DNA of 64,000 bases, taken from contig NZ_CP101416.1 of NCBI RefSeq assembly GCF_027942295.1, positions 1,612,001 through 1,676,000 on the forward strand, written 5' to 3'. The position numbers and the translations under genes were made by a program. Of the stretch, positions 1-6,491 are shown one piece after another. The DNA comes from Pseudanabaena sp. Chao 1811. GTDB taxonomy: Bacteria; Cyanobacteriota; Cyanobacteriia; Pseudanabaenales; Pseudanabaenaceae. The notes beneath the pieces are model-generated. The model was not told the DNA's origin, made no database searches, and was given only the letters and a program-made list of their open reading frames with translations. How positions within the stretch are numbered: the stretch's first letter is position 1; each line of letters begins with the position of its first letter.

Positions 1-180
1 GGCGATGTAACAGGTACTTATGATCACGATGCAAAGGATGTTTACGCACATTCCTTATGTTATCAATCTTCTGCAAGAAGATCACATCGTTCTGATGTTT
101 ATTACAAAAGACGTAAGGACAATTATAAAACATACCAAATGACTACCTTCATATGGCTTTTTTTCCAGTGTCAGTGTTAA
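1..180 (+). CDS. possible 3' end of a truncated unknown gene
   Basis: A reading frame is open from the first base of the window to a TAA at 178-180, giving about 59 residues rich in Tyr, Arg, Lys and Cys. Its start would lie outside the window. I recognise no family. It overlaps a second small frame at 153-287, so only one of the two, or neither, is likely to be real. Support is just the open frame at a window edge. Confidence 0.2.
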   Translation, partial: GDVTGTYDHDAKDVYAHSLCYQSSARRSHRSDVYYKRRKDNYKTYQMTTFIWLFFQCQC

Positions 181-287
181 TATCTTGGCTTTGCTTTATT
201 GCTAACAATACTGGCACTGGATGGATATTTGCTGCTCTTGCTTGTTTCTTATTAATTCAATTTATATATTATGGAGGATTTGACTAG
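153..287 (+). CDS. possible small hydrophobic membrane peptide (44 aa)
   Basis: ATG at 153, TAG at 285-287. The 44-residue product is strongly hydrophobic, with two potential membrane-spanning stretches (about residues 3-17 and 23-39) separated by a short polar Asn/Thr/Gly turn. No convincing ribosome binding site and no recognised family. Such a composition can arise by chance in T-rich DNA, so it is listed as a candidate only. From 288 to 424 I see no gene. Confidence 0.2.
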   Translation: MAFFPVSVLISWLCFIANNTGTGWIFAALACFLLIQFIYYGGFD

Positions 288-424
288 TTGCTTACTCACT
301 TTACGCAGAGAGAATATCTGTGTACTGTTTAATGTGAAATGGGTACTGAAGCGCCCATTTCATACTAACAAAAAAGACGCAAAGATAACTTTGATGAAAC
401 ATTAGCCGACTTTCAGGAATATTT

Positions 425-655
425 ATGACAGTACAAGACCTAGCGATCGCCAAAATCCAAAATCTTCCCAACGAACTCGCTCAGGAAGTAAGTGACTTTA
501 TTGACTTTCTCATGCTCAAGCAAGACAACCAACGCTGGCAGCAATGGACACAATTTAGCGAATCCCTGACCATCAGCGAATCTGACTTTAGCGACTACCT
601 CAAAAATCTAGAAGACTATGAAGAAAAACTAGTACGTGGAGAGATCCAATGGTAA
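425..655 (+). CDS. putative antitoxin of a MazEF-type pair (DUF2281-like)
   Basis: A 76-residue acidic protein. The N-terminal half (QDLAIAKIQNLP then EVSDFIDFLM) looks like the short helical VapB/DUF2281-type antitoxins, and the C-terminal tail (DYLKNLEDYEEKL) is charged, as expected for a toxin-wrapping tail. The stop codon overlaps the start of the following mazF-like toxin by 7 nt (649-655), the usual coupled arrangement. Expected role, from family knowledge: binds and neutralises the toxin and autorepresses the operon. The last 20 residues are repeated almost exactly in a second gene ending at 1558. Confidence 0.7.
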   Translation: MTVQDLAIAKIQNLPNELAQEVSDFIDFLMLKQDNQRWQQWTQFSESLTISESDFSDYLKNLEDYEEKLVRGEIQW

Positions 656-996
656 CAGTCGCCAGAGGCGATATCGTCCTATGTGACCTCAATCCCGTAA
701 TAGGCACAGAACAATCAGGCATCCGACCTGTCGTTATTGTCCAAAGCGATCGCGCCAACAGAGTTAGCCCCCATACAATCATCGCCCCATTCACAACCAA
801 AATTCGCCGCGCACTTTTGCCCTCTCACGTCTTTGTCCCCAAAGGCATCGGTGGTCTTTCTCAAGACTCAGTAATCCTCTGCGAACAGATTCGAGTAATT
901 GATAAAACTAGAATTCTCAAAGCAATCGGGCAACTAGAAGAACCATATATCCAACAACTAGCCCAAGCCTTAAAAACTATTCTTGATTTGCAATAA
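649..996 (+). CDS. mazF: MazF/PemK-family endoribonuclease toxin
   Basis: 115 residues, the normal length for MazF/PemK. Family hallmarks are the N-terminal RGDIVLCDLNPVIGTEQSG strand-loop, then RPVVIVQSD, the central IIAPFTTK, and the C-terminal GQL-type segment. MazF proteins cleave single-stranded RNA at short motifs; growth arrest when free of antitoxin is the family behaviour. The ATG at 649 overlaps the antitoxin stop, so the pair is translationally coupled. A degenerate second copy of this gene's first codons follows the repeated antitoxin tail at 1552. Confidence 0.85.
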   Translation: MVTVARGDIVLCDLNPVIGTEQSGIRPVVIVQSDRANRVSPHTIIAPFTTKIRRALLPSHVFVPKGIGGLSQDSVILCEQIRVIDKTRILKAIGQLEEPYIQQLAQALKTILDLQ

Positions 997-1002
997 CCGC
1001 AA

Positions 1003-1335
1003 ATGGATAAACTAGAAAACTACCGTCTATACATTCAAAATCTTCTGGAAAAGCATAGTCATTTTAAAGATCAAGACGATGTACAGAGTGAGTTGATTTT
1101 TGACACCGTGCGTGATCGCTATCAACTAATGCGTATTGGCTGGAAAGGCTTGAAGCGTGTCTATCATACTGTTCTGCATTTTGACATCAAAGACGGAAAG
1201 ATCTGGCTACAGCAAAATACAACTGATATTGACGTAGGACAAGAATTATTAGAATTTGGTATTCCCAAAGAAGACATAGTGCTAGGTTTACATCCTCCCT
1301 ACAAAAGACCCTATACAGGCTATGGAGTGGCTTAA
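1003..1335 (+). CDS. xisI: XisI-family protein (orphan)
   Basis: 110 residues matching the XisI family: N-terminal YRLYIQNLLEKH, the strand FDTVRDRYQLMRIGWKG, HFDIKDGKIWLQQNTTD, and the closing LGLHPPYKRPYTGYGVA. XisI was named as a controlling factor for excision of the fdxN element in Anabaena and usually sits directly after xisH. Here no xisH is present; the gene starts 6 nt after the mazF stop. Its role in non-heterocystous cyanobacteria is unknown. The family assignment is firm, the function is not. Confidence 0.85.
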   Translation: MDKLENYRLYIQNLLEKHSHFKDQDDVQSELIFDTVRDRYQLMRIGWKGLKRVYHTVLHFDIKDGKIWLQQNTTDIDVGQELLEFGIPKEDIVLGLHPPYKRPYTGYGVA

Positions 1336-1339
1336 ACAT

Positions 1340-1558
1340 ATGTCTAACTATCGCGCCTTGCATCAGGAAGTAGAACAAGATCTGAGCGATCGCATTACAA
1401 ACGACTGGCTCGAAGAAGCCGAATCACGCGATCATGATCTAACCAGTGGCGAAGTAATTGGCTATCCTGCCAGCCAAGTATTTGCAGACCTTCACGACTA
1501 TCTCAAAAACCTAGAAGACTACGAAGAAAAACTAGTGCGCGGTGAAATCCAATGGTAA
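1340..1558 (+). CDS. chimeric antitoxin-like protein with duplicated tail
   Basis: The frame is open from 1322, but ATG 1340 is preferred because it clears the xisI stop; the product is then 72 aa. The N-terminal part (YRALHQEVEQDLSDRITNDW) does not resemble the first antitoxin. The last 20 residues (DYLKNLEDYEEKLVRGEIQW) are identical to the tail of the antitoxin ending at 655. After its stop lies a short remnant of the mazF start, so no toxin partner is encoded. It may be an expressed orphan or a recombination by-product. Confidence 0.45.
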   Translation: MSNYRALHQEVEQDLSDRITNDWLEEAESRDHDLTSGEVIGYPASQVFADLHDYLKNLEDYEEKLVRGEIQW

Positions 1559-1591
1559 AAATCATCAGAAGCGATACCGTCTAATCGATCA
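1552..1591 (+). pseudogene. remnant of a second mazF start
   Basis: ATG 1552 overlaps the chimeric antitoxin stop exactly as mazF overlaps its antitoxin at 649. The ten codons read MVKIIRSDTV and then a TAA at 1582-1584, against MVTVARGDIV in the intact toxin. Similarity continues for only a few bases more. This is the broken distal part of a duplicated toxin-antitoxin junction. Confidence 0.6.
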
Positions 1592-1624
1592 ATCTAGAGT
1601 TTGCAAATTAGAGAGTTAACCCAC

Positions 1625-1918
1625 ATGAAAACAACAACCATCTCCCGCCATGTCACCCGTAACCCTGAAATCCTCTCAGGCGAACCAATCATCAATGGAA
1701 CCAGAACACCCGTTAGAGCGATCGTCGAAAACTGGCGCTTAGGAGTTAGACCAGAAGAAATTCCATTACACTTACCACATCTCAATCTCGCGCAAATCTT
1801 TGATGCCCTTAGCTTTTACCTAGACAACCAAGCCGAAATCAACGAATACATCGAACGCAACCACGTCCCCGATGAGCTAGTACATCCACTTATCAAAGCT
1901 AGACTAAATCAAAAATGA
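1625..1918 (+). CDS. DUF433 family protein (probable antitoxin component)
   Basis: 97 residues from ATG 1625; an in-frame TTG at 1601 exists but is less likely. The sequence ISRHVTRNPEILSGEPIING, TRTPVRAIVENWRLG and the HLPHLNLAQIFDALSFYLDN helix are the DUF433 signature, a small DNA-binding-like fold. DUF433 genes are commonly followed by a PIN-like DUF5615 gene and are treated as toxin-antitoxin components. Here the next frame starts at 1915, overlapping the stop by 4 nt, but encodes a truncated second DUF433-type protein and not a toxin. Confidence 0.75.
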   Translation: MKTTTISRHVTRNPEILSGEPIINGTRTPVRAIVENWRLGVRPEEIPLHLPHLNLAQIFDALSFYLDNQAEINEYIERNHVPDELVHPLIKARLNQK

Positions 1919-2031
1919 CAAATGCAGCCAAACTTCAAAACCTTCCAGCCTATACAGTAGCCGATGCCGCCCGTTACTTGCGAATTCCATCGGGTACATT
2001 ACAAGCTTGGCTATACTTTGACTGGGAGTAG
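1915..2031 (+). pseudogene. DUF433/MerR-like HTH gene truncated by an IS insertion
   Basis: ATG 1915 overlaps the preceding stop (ATGA). The 38 codons begin LQNLPAYTVADAARYLRIP and SGTLQAWL, the N-terminal helix-turn-helix of a common cyanobacterial DUF433-containing protein that is normally well over 100 residues. After TGGCTA (about 2012) the match ends and a stop follows at 2029-2031. The break lies at a TA dinucleotide, the target of IS630-type elements, and an IS630 transposase gene begins at 2084. Confidence 0.6.
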
Positions 2032-2705
2032 ACTTTATTTTTCAAAAGGGGAAGAATGGAAGAAACGTTAACTTTGTTCCAAGATGATCCGACTAACATT
2101 TACCAAAGAAGAAATAGATGCGCTACATTACGAAAGATTCCATCATCCGCATCCACGAGTACAGAGAAAAATGGAAGCACTATACCTAAAAAGTCAGAAC
2201 TACCCACACAAAGAAATCACAAAACTGCTAAGAATCAGTGAACCGACACTGTTGAGCTATTTACGAGATTATAAAGAAGGTGGGATAAGCAAACTCAAAG
2301 AACTAACCTTTAATCCCCCCCAGAGTGAACTAAAAAAGCATCAAGAAAGTATAGAGATATATTTTCGAGAACATCCACCCAAAACACTAGCTCATGCAGC
2401 AGCAAAAATTAGCGAGTTGACAGGGATTGTCCGAAGTCGAGAACAGGTGCGTCATTTCCTGAAATCGATGGGAATGAGTTGTCACCGAGTGGGTCTAATA
2501 CCTGCTAAGGCTGACCCAGCAGCACAAGAGGAATTTCTCAAAAAAAACTAGAACCACGCTTAGAGGAAGCTAAATCTGGACAAAGAGCCATTTTCTTTGT
2601 CGATGCGGCACATTTTGTCCTCGGTGCTTATTTAGGCTTTTTGTGGTGTTTTGAACGCTTGTTTGTCAAATCTGGGGCTGGAAGGCAGCGTTTTAATGTC
2701 CTCTC
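2012..2705 (+). mobile_element. IS630-family element, 5' part, with -1 frameshift site
   Basis: The first transposase frame is 2084-2551 (155 aa) with N-terminal HTH sequence (HKEITKLLRISEPTLLSYLRDYKEGG). It ends just after a run of eight A (2540-2547). In the -1 frame translation continues KLEPRLEEAKSGQRAIFFVD, AAHFVLGAYLGFLW and VKSGAGRQRFNVL, the start of the DDE catalytic domain with its first Asp. IS630 elements often use such programmed frameshifting. The frame ends about 2730 and the remaining catalytic domain (second Asp, Glu) is missing, so the element is inactive. The left edge is inferred from the break in the neighbouring gene. Confidence 0.75.
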
Positions 2706-3400
2706 TAGCGGGACAAGATTTTGCCTGTGCTGCTGACGCGATCGCTGCTGCTGAAAAATTATCAACCCAGATGAAATGGCACAAACTCGCAAATATTCAG
2801 ACAGTGGAAAAACCTCATTATGCAAAACGGGGGAAGCCACAACCCGATGCGATACCCATCAGCATTAGTTATCGAGTTACGGCGACCGTGATTCCTATAG
2901 ATTCTGAAATCTTGGCTCAGCGTCAGCGTTGTGGCAGGTTTATTTTAGCCACGAATATTCTTGATTCCTTACAATTTACGGCTGATGACGCTTTACGGCA
3001 ATATAAGGCTCAGCAGGGCACTGAGCGTGGTTTTCGTTTCCTCAAAGATCCTTTGTTTTTCACTTCCAGTGTTTTTCTCAAGTCCGCTAAACACATTGAA
3101 GCTTTGGGCATGATTATGGTGCTGTGTTTGCTCGTTTATAATTTAGCTCAACGTCAACTCAGACTTGCCTTAGCTATCGCTCAAGACACTATTCCTAATC
3201 AATTGGGAAAACCCACTAATTCTCCAACTTTGCGTTGGGTTTTTCAATGTTTTATGGCGATTCATTTAGTCTCTTTTCAGGGAATCACTCAAGTTTTTAA
3301 TTTGTCTCCTCTCCGCTTTCACATTTTGAATTTCTTTTCTCCTGCCTGTCAACGCTACTATCTCCTCCCTGTCACTGTTTCGTAATTGTTTTTTCCCTTC
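2706..3400 (+). mobile_element. IS1634-family transposase, 3' remnant
   Basis: Frame 2651-3385 is open, but its first ~18 codons are out-of-frame IS630 sequence. The family match starts near 2715 (DFACAADAIAAAEKLSTQMK) and runs to the end. It contains KPHYAKRGKPQ, RCGRFILATNILD, and the very characteristic TERGFRFLKDPLFFTSSVF and TLRWVFQCF of IS1634-type transposases. Roughly the C-terminal 220 residues remain; the N-terminal half is gone. Fusion to the IS630 fragment near 2705 shows nested insertion followed by deletion, or recombination between two elements. Neither is functional. Confidence 0.75.
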
Positions 3401-3430
3401 CATTACGAGCGGAATGTGGGTTTTACCCTT

Positions 3431-4435
3431 TCATTGCGATACAAGTAAATGTGCTGTGGCTAAACCACAAGCTCTCTGAATTGGAAGAGCTGCCGCTAAA
3501 TCAAAGGCAGCTTGTCTTGCGATCGCCCCATCAATAGTTGTCGTGACCACCACATCTAAACCAGATTGTAGGGCAATTAACGCAGCATGATGCGCTGTGA
3601 GGATACCGCCTAATGCCATTGGTTTGAGAATGATAATATCGGCAGCTTGGGTCTGAATCACTCGTTGTAGTTGAGCGAGAGTATTGACGGATTCATCGGC
3701 GGCAATGGGAATTGATTGCGATCGCCGCACTTCCGCCATACCCGCTAAATCAGCAGCAGCGACAGGCTGCTCGACATATTCGATGTGGAGCGATTCTAAT
3801 CTTTTTAAATTAGCGATCGCCTCAGCCACAGACCAGCCCTGATTAGCATCAATCCGAATTTGAATATCATTACCCACCTGCGATCGCACTGCTGCGACTC
3901 TTCGCCAATCCGATTCAAAATCTTGAGTACCGACTTTAATTTTGAGACAACGATAACCTTGCTCGATATAGGCTTGGGCTTTGGTAGCGGCAAGGTCAGG
4001 GGCGATCGCCCCCATCACCGCATTCACAGGGACTTGAGCGCGAACTGTACCATTGCATGAATTAGCTAATAATTGGGAAAGAGTTAGTTCTTGAGATTGG
4101 GCTAATAGGTTTAGTAAAGCTAATTCGATGCCATGTTTAGCCGCAGGTGTGCGATCGCAGTTTTTAAGTAAGTTCTCAATATCTTTTAGGCTTTTAATTT
4201 CAGCATTAATAAGTGACCTCTGCAATCCCTGTAAGACTTCTTCTGTTTCAGCCAATGATTCCATTCCAAATCCCACAAGTGGTGCAGCTTCCCCTAAACC
4301 AATCCGATTTTGGCGATCGCGAATCTCAATTACAAATCCTTCTCGATGGGAGAGTATTCCTAAGGCAGTCTGAAACGGTTCGCGAAAGGCAAAACGATAG
4401 AGATGAAATTGAATAGATTGGATTGTGAGATCCAC
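3431..4435 (-). CDS. enolase-superfamily enzyme, probable o-succinylbenzoate synthase (MenC-type)
   Basis: 334 residues with the mandelate racemase/muconate-lactonising layout. The N-terminal capping domain is FREPFQTALGIL. The barrel lysine motif is LKIKVG, metal ligands are in RIDANQGW, YVEQP and AADES, and the second catalytic lysine is in IIILKPMALGG. These residues fit o-succinylbenzoate synthase, the menaquinone/phylloquinone pathway step in cyanobacteria. Dipeptide epimerases share the same fold and motifs, so substrate cannot be fixed from sequence reading alone. The gene is alone on its strand between an IS remnant and a secreted-protein gene. Confidence 0.7.
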   Translation of the reverse strand: MDLTIQSIQFHLYRFAFREPFQTALGILSHREGFVIEIRDRQNRIGLGEAAPLVGFGMESLAETEEVLQGLQRSLINAEIKSLKDIENLLKNCDRTPAAKHGIELALLNLLAQSQELTLSQLLANSCNGTVRAQVPVNAVMGAIAPDLAATKAQAYIEQGYRCLKIKVGTQDFESDWRRVAAVRSQVGNDIQIRIDANQGWSVAEAIANLKRLESLHIEYVEQPVAAADLAGMAEVRRSQSIPIAADESVNTLAQLQRVIQTQAADIIILKPMALGGILTAHHAALIALQSGLDVVVTTTIDGAIARQAAFDLAAALPIQRACGLATAHLLVSQ

Positions 4436-4580
4436 AGTTAGAGAATTTAATTTAGAGTTTAGAAAATTTAGAGTTAAAGTCAGTTAAAAGTTATCAAAAA
4501 GTTATAAGAGTTGAAGCGAATAATAAAAATTATATTTTATAGATTATAGTCAGATGAAAACCTACTCTAGAGTGTTTAAC

Positions 4581-4925
4581 ATGATAATTAAACGCAGTCT
4601 GTTGGTCTCTACAAGCGTACTCGCTCTGAGTCTAGTCGCTAATGTTGCTTCTGCTTCTGCTGAACAATGGTATTTCTTCGTTAAGAATAATAGCAACTCT
4701 ACAATCAAAAGATTATTGGTAGCTGAGCCGAATAAAAGTTGGGGAGAGTTTGATATTGGTTCAGGCATTGCCCCAGGGGAAAACACTAAGATGCTCTGGG
4801 ATAGTTCCACCAACAATCAACAATGTAGACAATGGATCAAAGCTACATTTGCTGATGGTAGCGAAAGTACTCCATCAATAATCGACTTCTGTCAAAATCT
4901 AGACGATCCAATTGTATTCCAGTAA
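4581..4925 (+). CDS. small exported protein of unknown function
   Basis: The frame opens at ATG 4554, but ATG 4581 gives a classical signal peptide: basic MIIKR, a hydrophobic core, and cleavage expected after SASA, before EQWYFF. The mature part is about 88 residues, begins with beta-like sequence (WYFFVKNNSNSTIKRLLV), and carries two cysteines that could form a disulfide. I do not recognise the family. It is followed by a strong hairpin at 4944-4998 that probably terminates transcription. Confidence 0.65.
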   Translation: MIIKRSLLVSTSVLALSLVANVASASAEQWYFFVKNNSNSTIKRLLVAEPNKSWGEFDIGSGIAPGENTKMLWDSSTNNQQCRQWIKATFADGSESTPSIIDFCQNLDDPIVFQ

Positions 4926-4943
4926 CCTACGAACTAAGGTAGT

Positions 4944-4998
4944 GCTAAAAAGGTAAGGATGGGCGGCGCTTTGCGCCGCCCATCCTTACCTTTTTAGC
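4944..4998. terminator. 26-bp perfect hairpin, TTT loop
   Basis: Left arm 4944-4969 and right arm 4973-4998 are perfectly complementary, meeting in a GGCGC-TTT-GCGCC core, with A-rich and T-rich outer ends. It lies 18 nt after the small exported protein gene and could terminate from either side. Confidence 0.75.
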
Positions 4999-5066
4999 GA
5001 ATTAACTCTAAGCAGAAACTAGAAACTATTAGTAAAAAATCGCGATCTGAGTTTCTGTTAAGTATT

Positions 5067-5165
5067 ACGTGAGTTCGATAATGCCATTTGCGCAGCGCAA
5101 ATGGCGGAAAATGGTAAAAATCGCTAAGCGATTTTTACCATTTTCCGCTTTCGGTGAACTGACGT
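5067..5165. repeat. MITE-like repeat, family I, copy A
   Basis: About 99 bp bounded by ACGTGAGTTCG on the left and, inverted on the right, ACGTCAGTTC. Inside are two palindromes: 5083-5105, and 5104-5148 with 22-bp arms and a one-base centre. The same termini and two-hairpin architecture recur at 41371-41514 and 45637-45783. Confidence 0.6.
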
Positions 5166-5169
5166 GATG

Positions 5170-6459
5170 TTACGGGGAAGTTTCTAAAGTAGGGGTGGGT
5201 TTTACATATAGATCTTGTTTTAGCCCAGAATTATCAACTAAACCCGATCCTACTTCAGGTGGGAGATCTACAGTTTCTGTACAGGGTAGATCGATCATAA
5301 AGCAACTACCAACTCCAATTTGGCTAGTTACTCCCACATCACCACCATGTAGTTCGACTATGCGTTTTACAAAAGTAAGCCCTAAACCGATTCCTTCATA
5401 TTGACGATTAAGATCGCAATCAAGCTGCCTAAAAGATTGAAATAGCTTGTCAATATCCTCAGGAGCGATCCCAATCCCTGTATCAGTGATTTCAAAACGA
5501 AGATAAGTTTTTTGCCCCTTCCATTCTTGCTTCAAAATTGGAAATTTCACCGTTAAAGAAATGCTACCGCCTTGAGGTGTAAACTTGACTGCATTTTTCA
5601 ATAAGTTGATTAATGCTTGGCTGAACCGTCTCTTATCTACCCTGATGTCAGGCAAGTTGATTGGCAATTCATTGAGCAGTTGAATTCCTTTTTTCTGGGC
5701 TTGTTCTTGAATCAAAGCTAAACTAGCTTGGCAAAGTTGGTCAACACTGACGTTACTATAATCCAGATTGATTTGACCTGATTCAATTTTAGCAACATCT
5801 AGAATATCCGTAATCAAAGATAGTAAATGAGAAGCACTACTTTCTACAATTTGTAAAGCTTTAATTTGTTGTTCATTCATCCCTCCAAAAATTTCATCTT
5901 GCAATCCTTCAGTAATTCCTAAAATAGCATTGAGCGGTGTACGCAGTTCATGACTCATATTTGCTAGAAAGTAACTTTTGGCAACATTTGCCCTCTCAGC
6001 TTCTTCCTTTGCCTCCTTCAAAGAAACAATCTGAGCAGCAACTTCCTGTTCTAAATGTTGAGTGAGCTTATTTAGTTGCAAATGAGTTCTAATTCTTGCC
6101 AGTACTTCACGAGCTTGGAATGGTTTAGTCACATAATCCAATGCCCCTAGATCAAACCCCTTCATTTTGCTCTCTAAATCTGTTAAAGCAGTCATAAAGA
6201 TGATCGGAATGTGACAAGTTTGCGGATCTGCCTTCAAGTTTTGACAAACGCTAAAACCATTCATATCAGGCATTTGGATGTCTAACAAAATTAGATCGGG
6301 TAATATCCGCGATATTTGCAATAATGCACGTTCTCCACTAGTTGCGATCGCCACTTCATAGCCCTCTGCACTCAGCGTTTCCGAAAGCACATCGAGATTA
6401 GCAGGTACATCATCGACAATGAGAATTAGACTAGATGATTTATGCAGTTGGTCAGACAT
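5170..6459 (-). CDS. hybrid response regulator-histidine kinase
   Basis: 429 residues. The N-terminal receiver domain (about 10-125) has the acidic pair D16-D17, phosphoacceptor Asp60 in [13 protein letters not shown], and the KPF lysine. A short coiled coil follows. The HisKA box has His170 in [14 protein letters not shown]. The C-terminal HATPase_c has N box [11 protein letters not shown] and G boxes [10 protein letters not shown] and GIGLGLTFV. No membrane segment, so cytoplasmic. It starts 33 nt after the preceding transmembrane hybrid kinase, and the two are probably co-transcribed members of one phosphorelay. The input signal is unknown. Confidence 0.9.
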   Translation of the reverse strand: MSDQLHKSSSLILIVDDVPANLDVLSETLSAEGYEVAIATSGERALLQISRILPDLILLDIQMPDMNGFSVCQNLKADPQTCHIPIIFMTALTDLESKMKGFDLGALDYVTKPFQAREVLARIRTHLQLNKLTQHLEQEVAAQIVSLKEAKEEAERANVAKSYFLANMSHELRTPLNAILGITEGLQDEIFGGMNEQQIKALQIVESSASHLLSLITDILDVAKIESGQINLDYSNVSVDQLCQASLALIQEQAQKKGIQLLNELPINLPDIRVDKRRFSQALINLLKNAVKFTPQGGSISLTVKFPILKQEWKGQKTYLRFEITDTGIGIAPEDIDKLFQSFRQLDCDLNRQYEGIGLGLTFVKRIVELHGGDVGVTSQIGVGSCFMIDLPCTETVDLPPEVGSGLVDNSGLKQDLYVKPTPTLETSP

Positions 6460-6491
6460 ATATTTACTCTTTTTCTAATGTAGTGTTGCCT

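Noticed and set aside
2056-2241. 61-codon open frame in the IS630 region
   Set aside because: Out-of-frame shadow of the IS630 transposase, whose HTH sequence is in the 2084 frame.
5104-5148. Possible simple intrinsic terminator of the hybrid kinase gene
   Set aside because: Its location fits, but it is part of the longer family I element with shared termini, so it was recorded as a repeat and not as a dedicated terminator.
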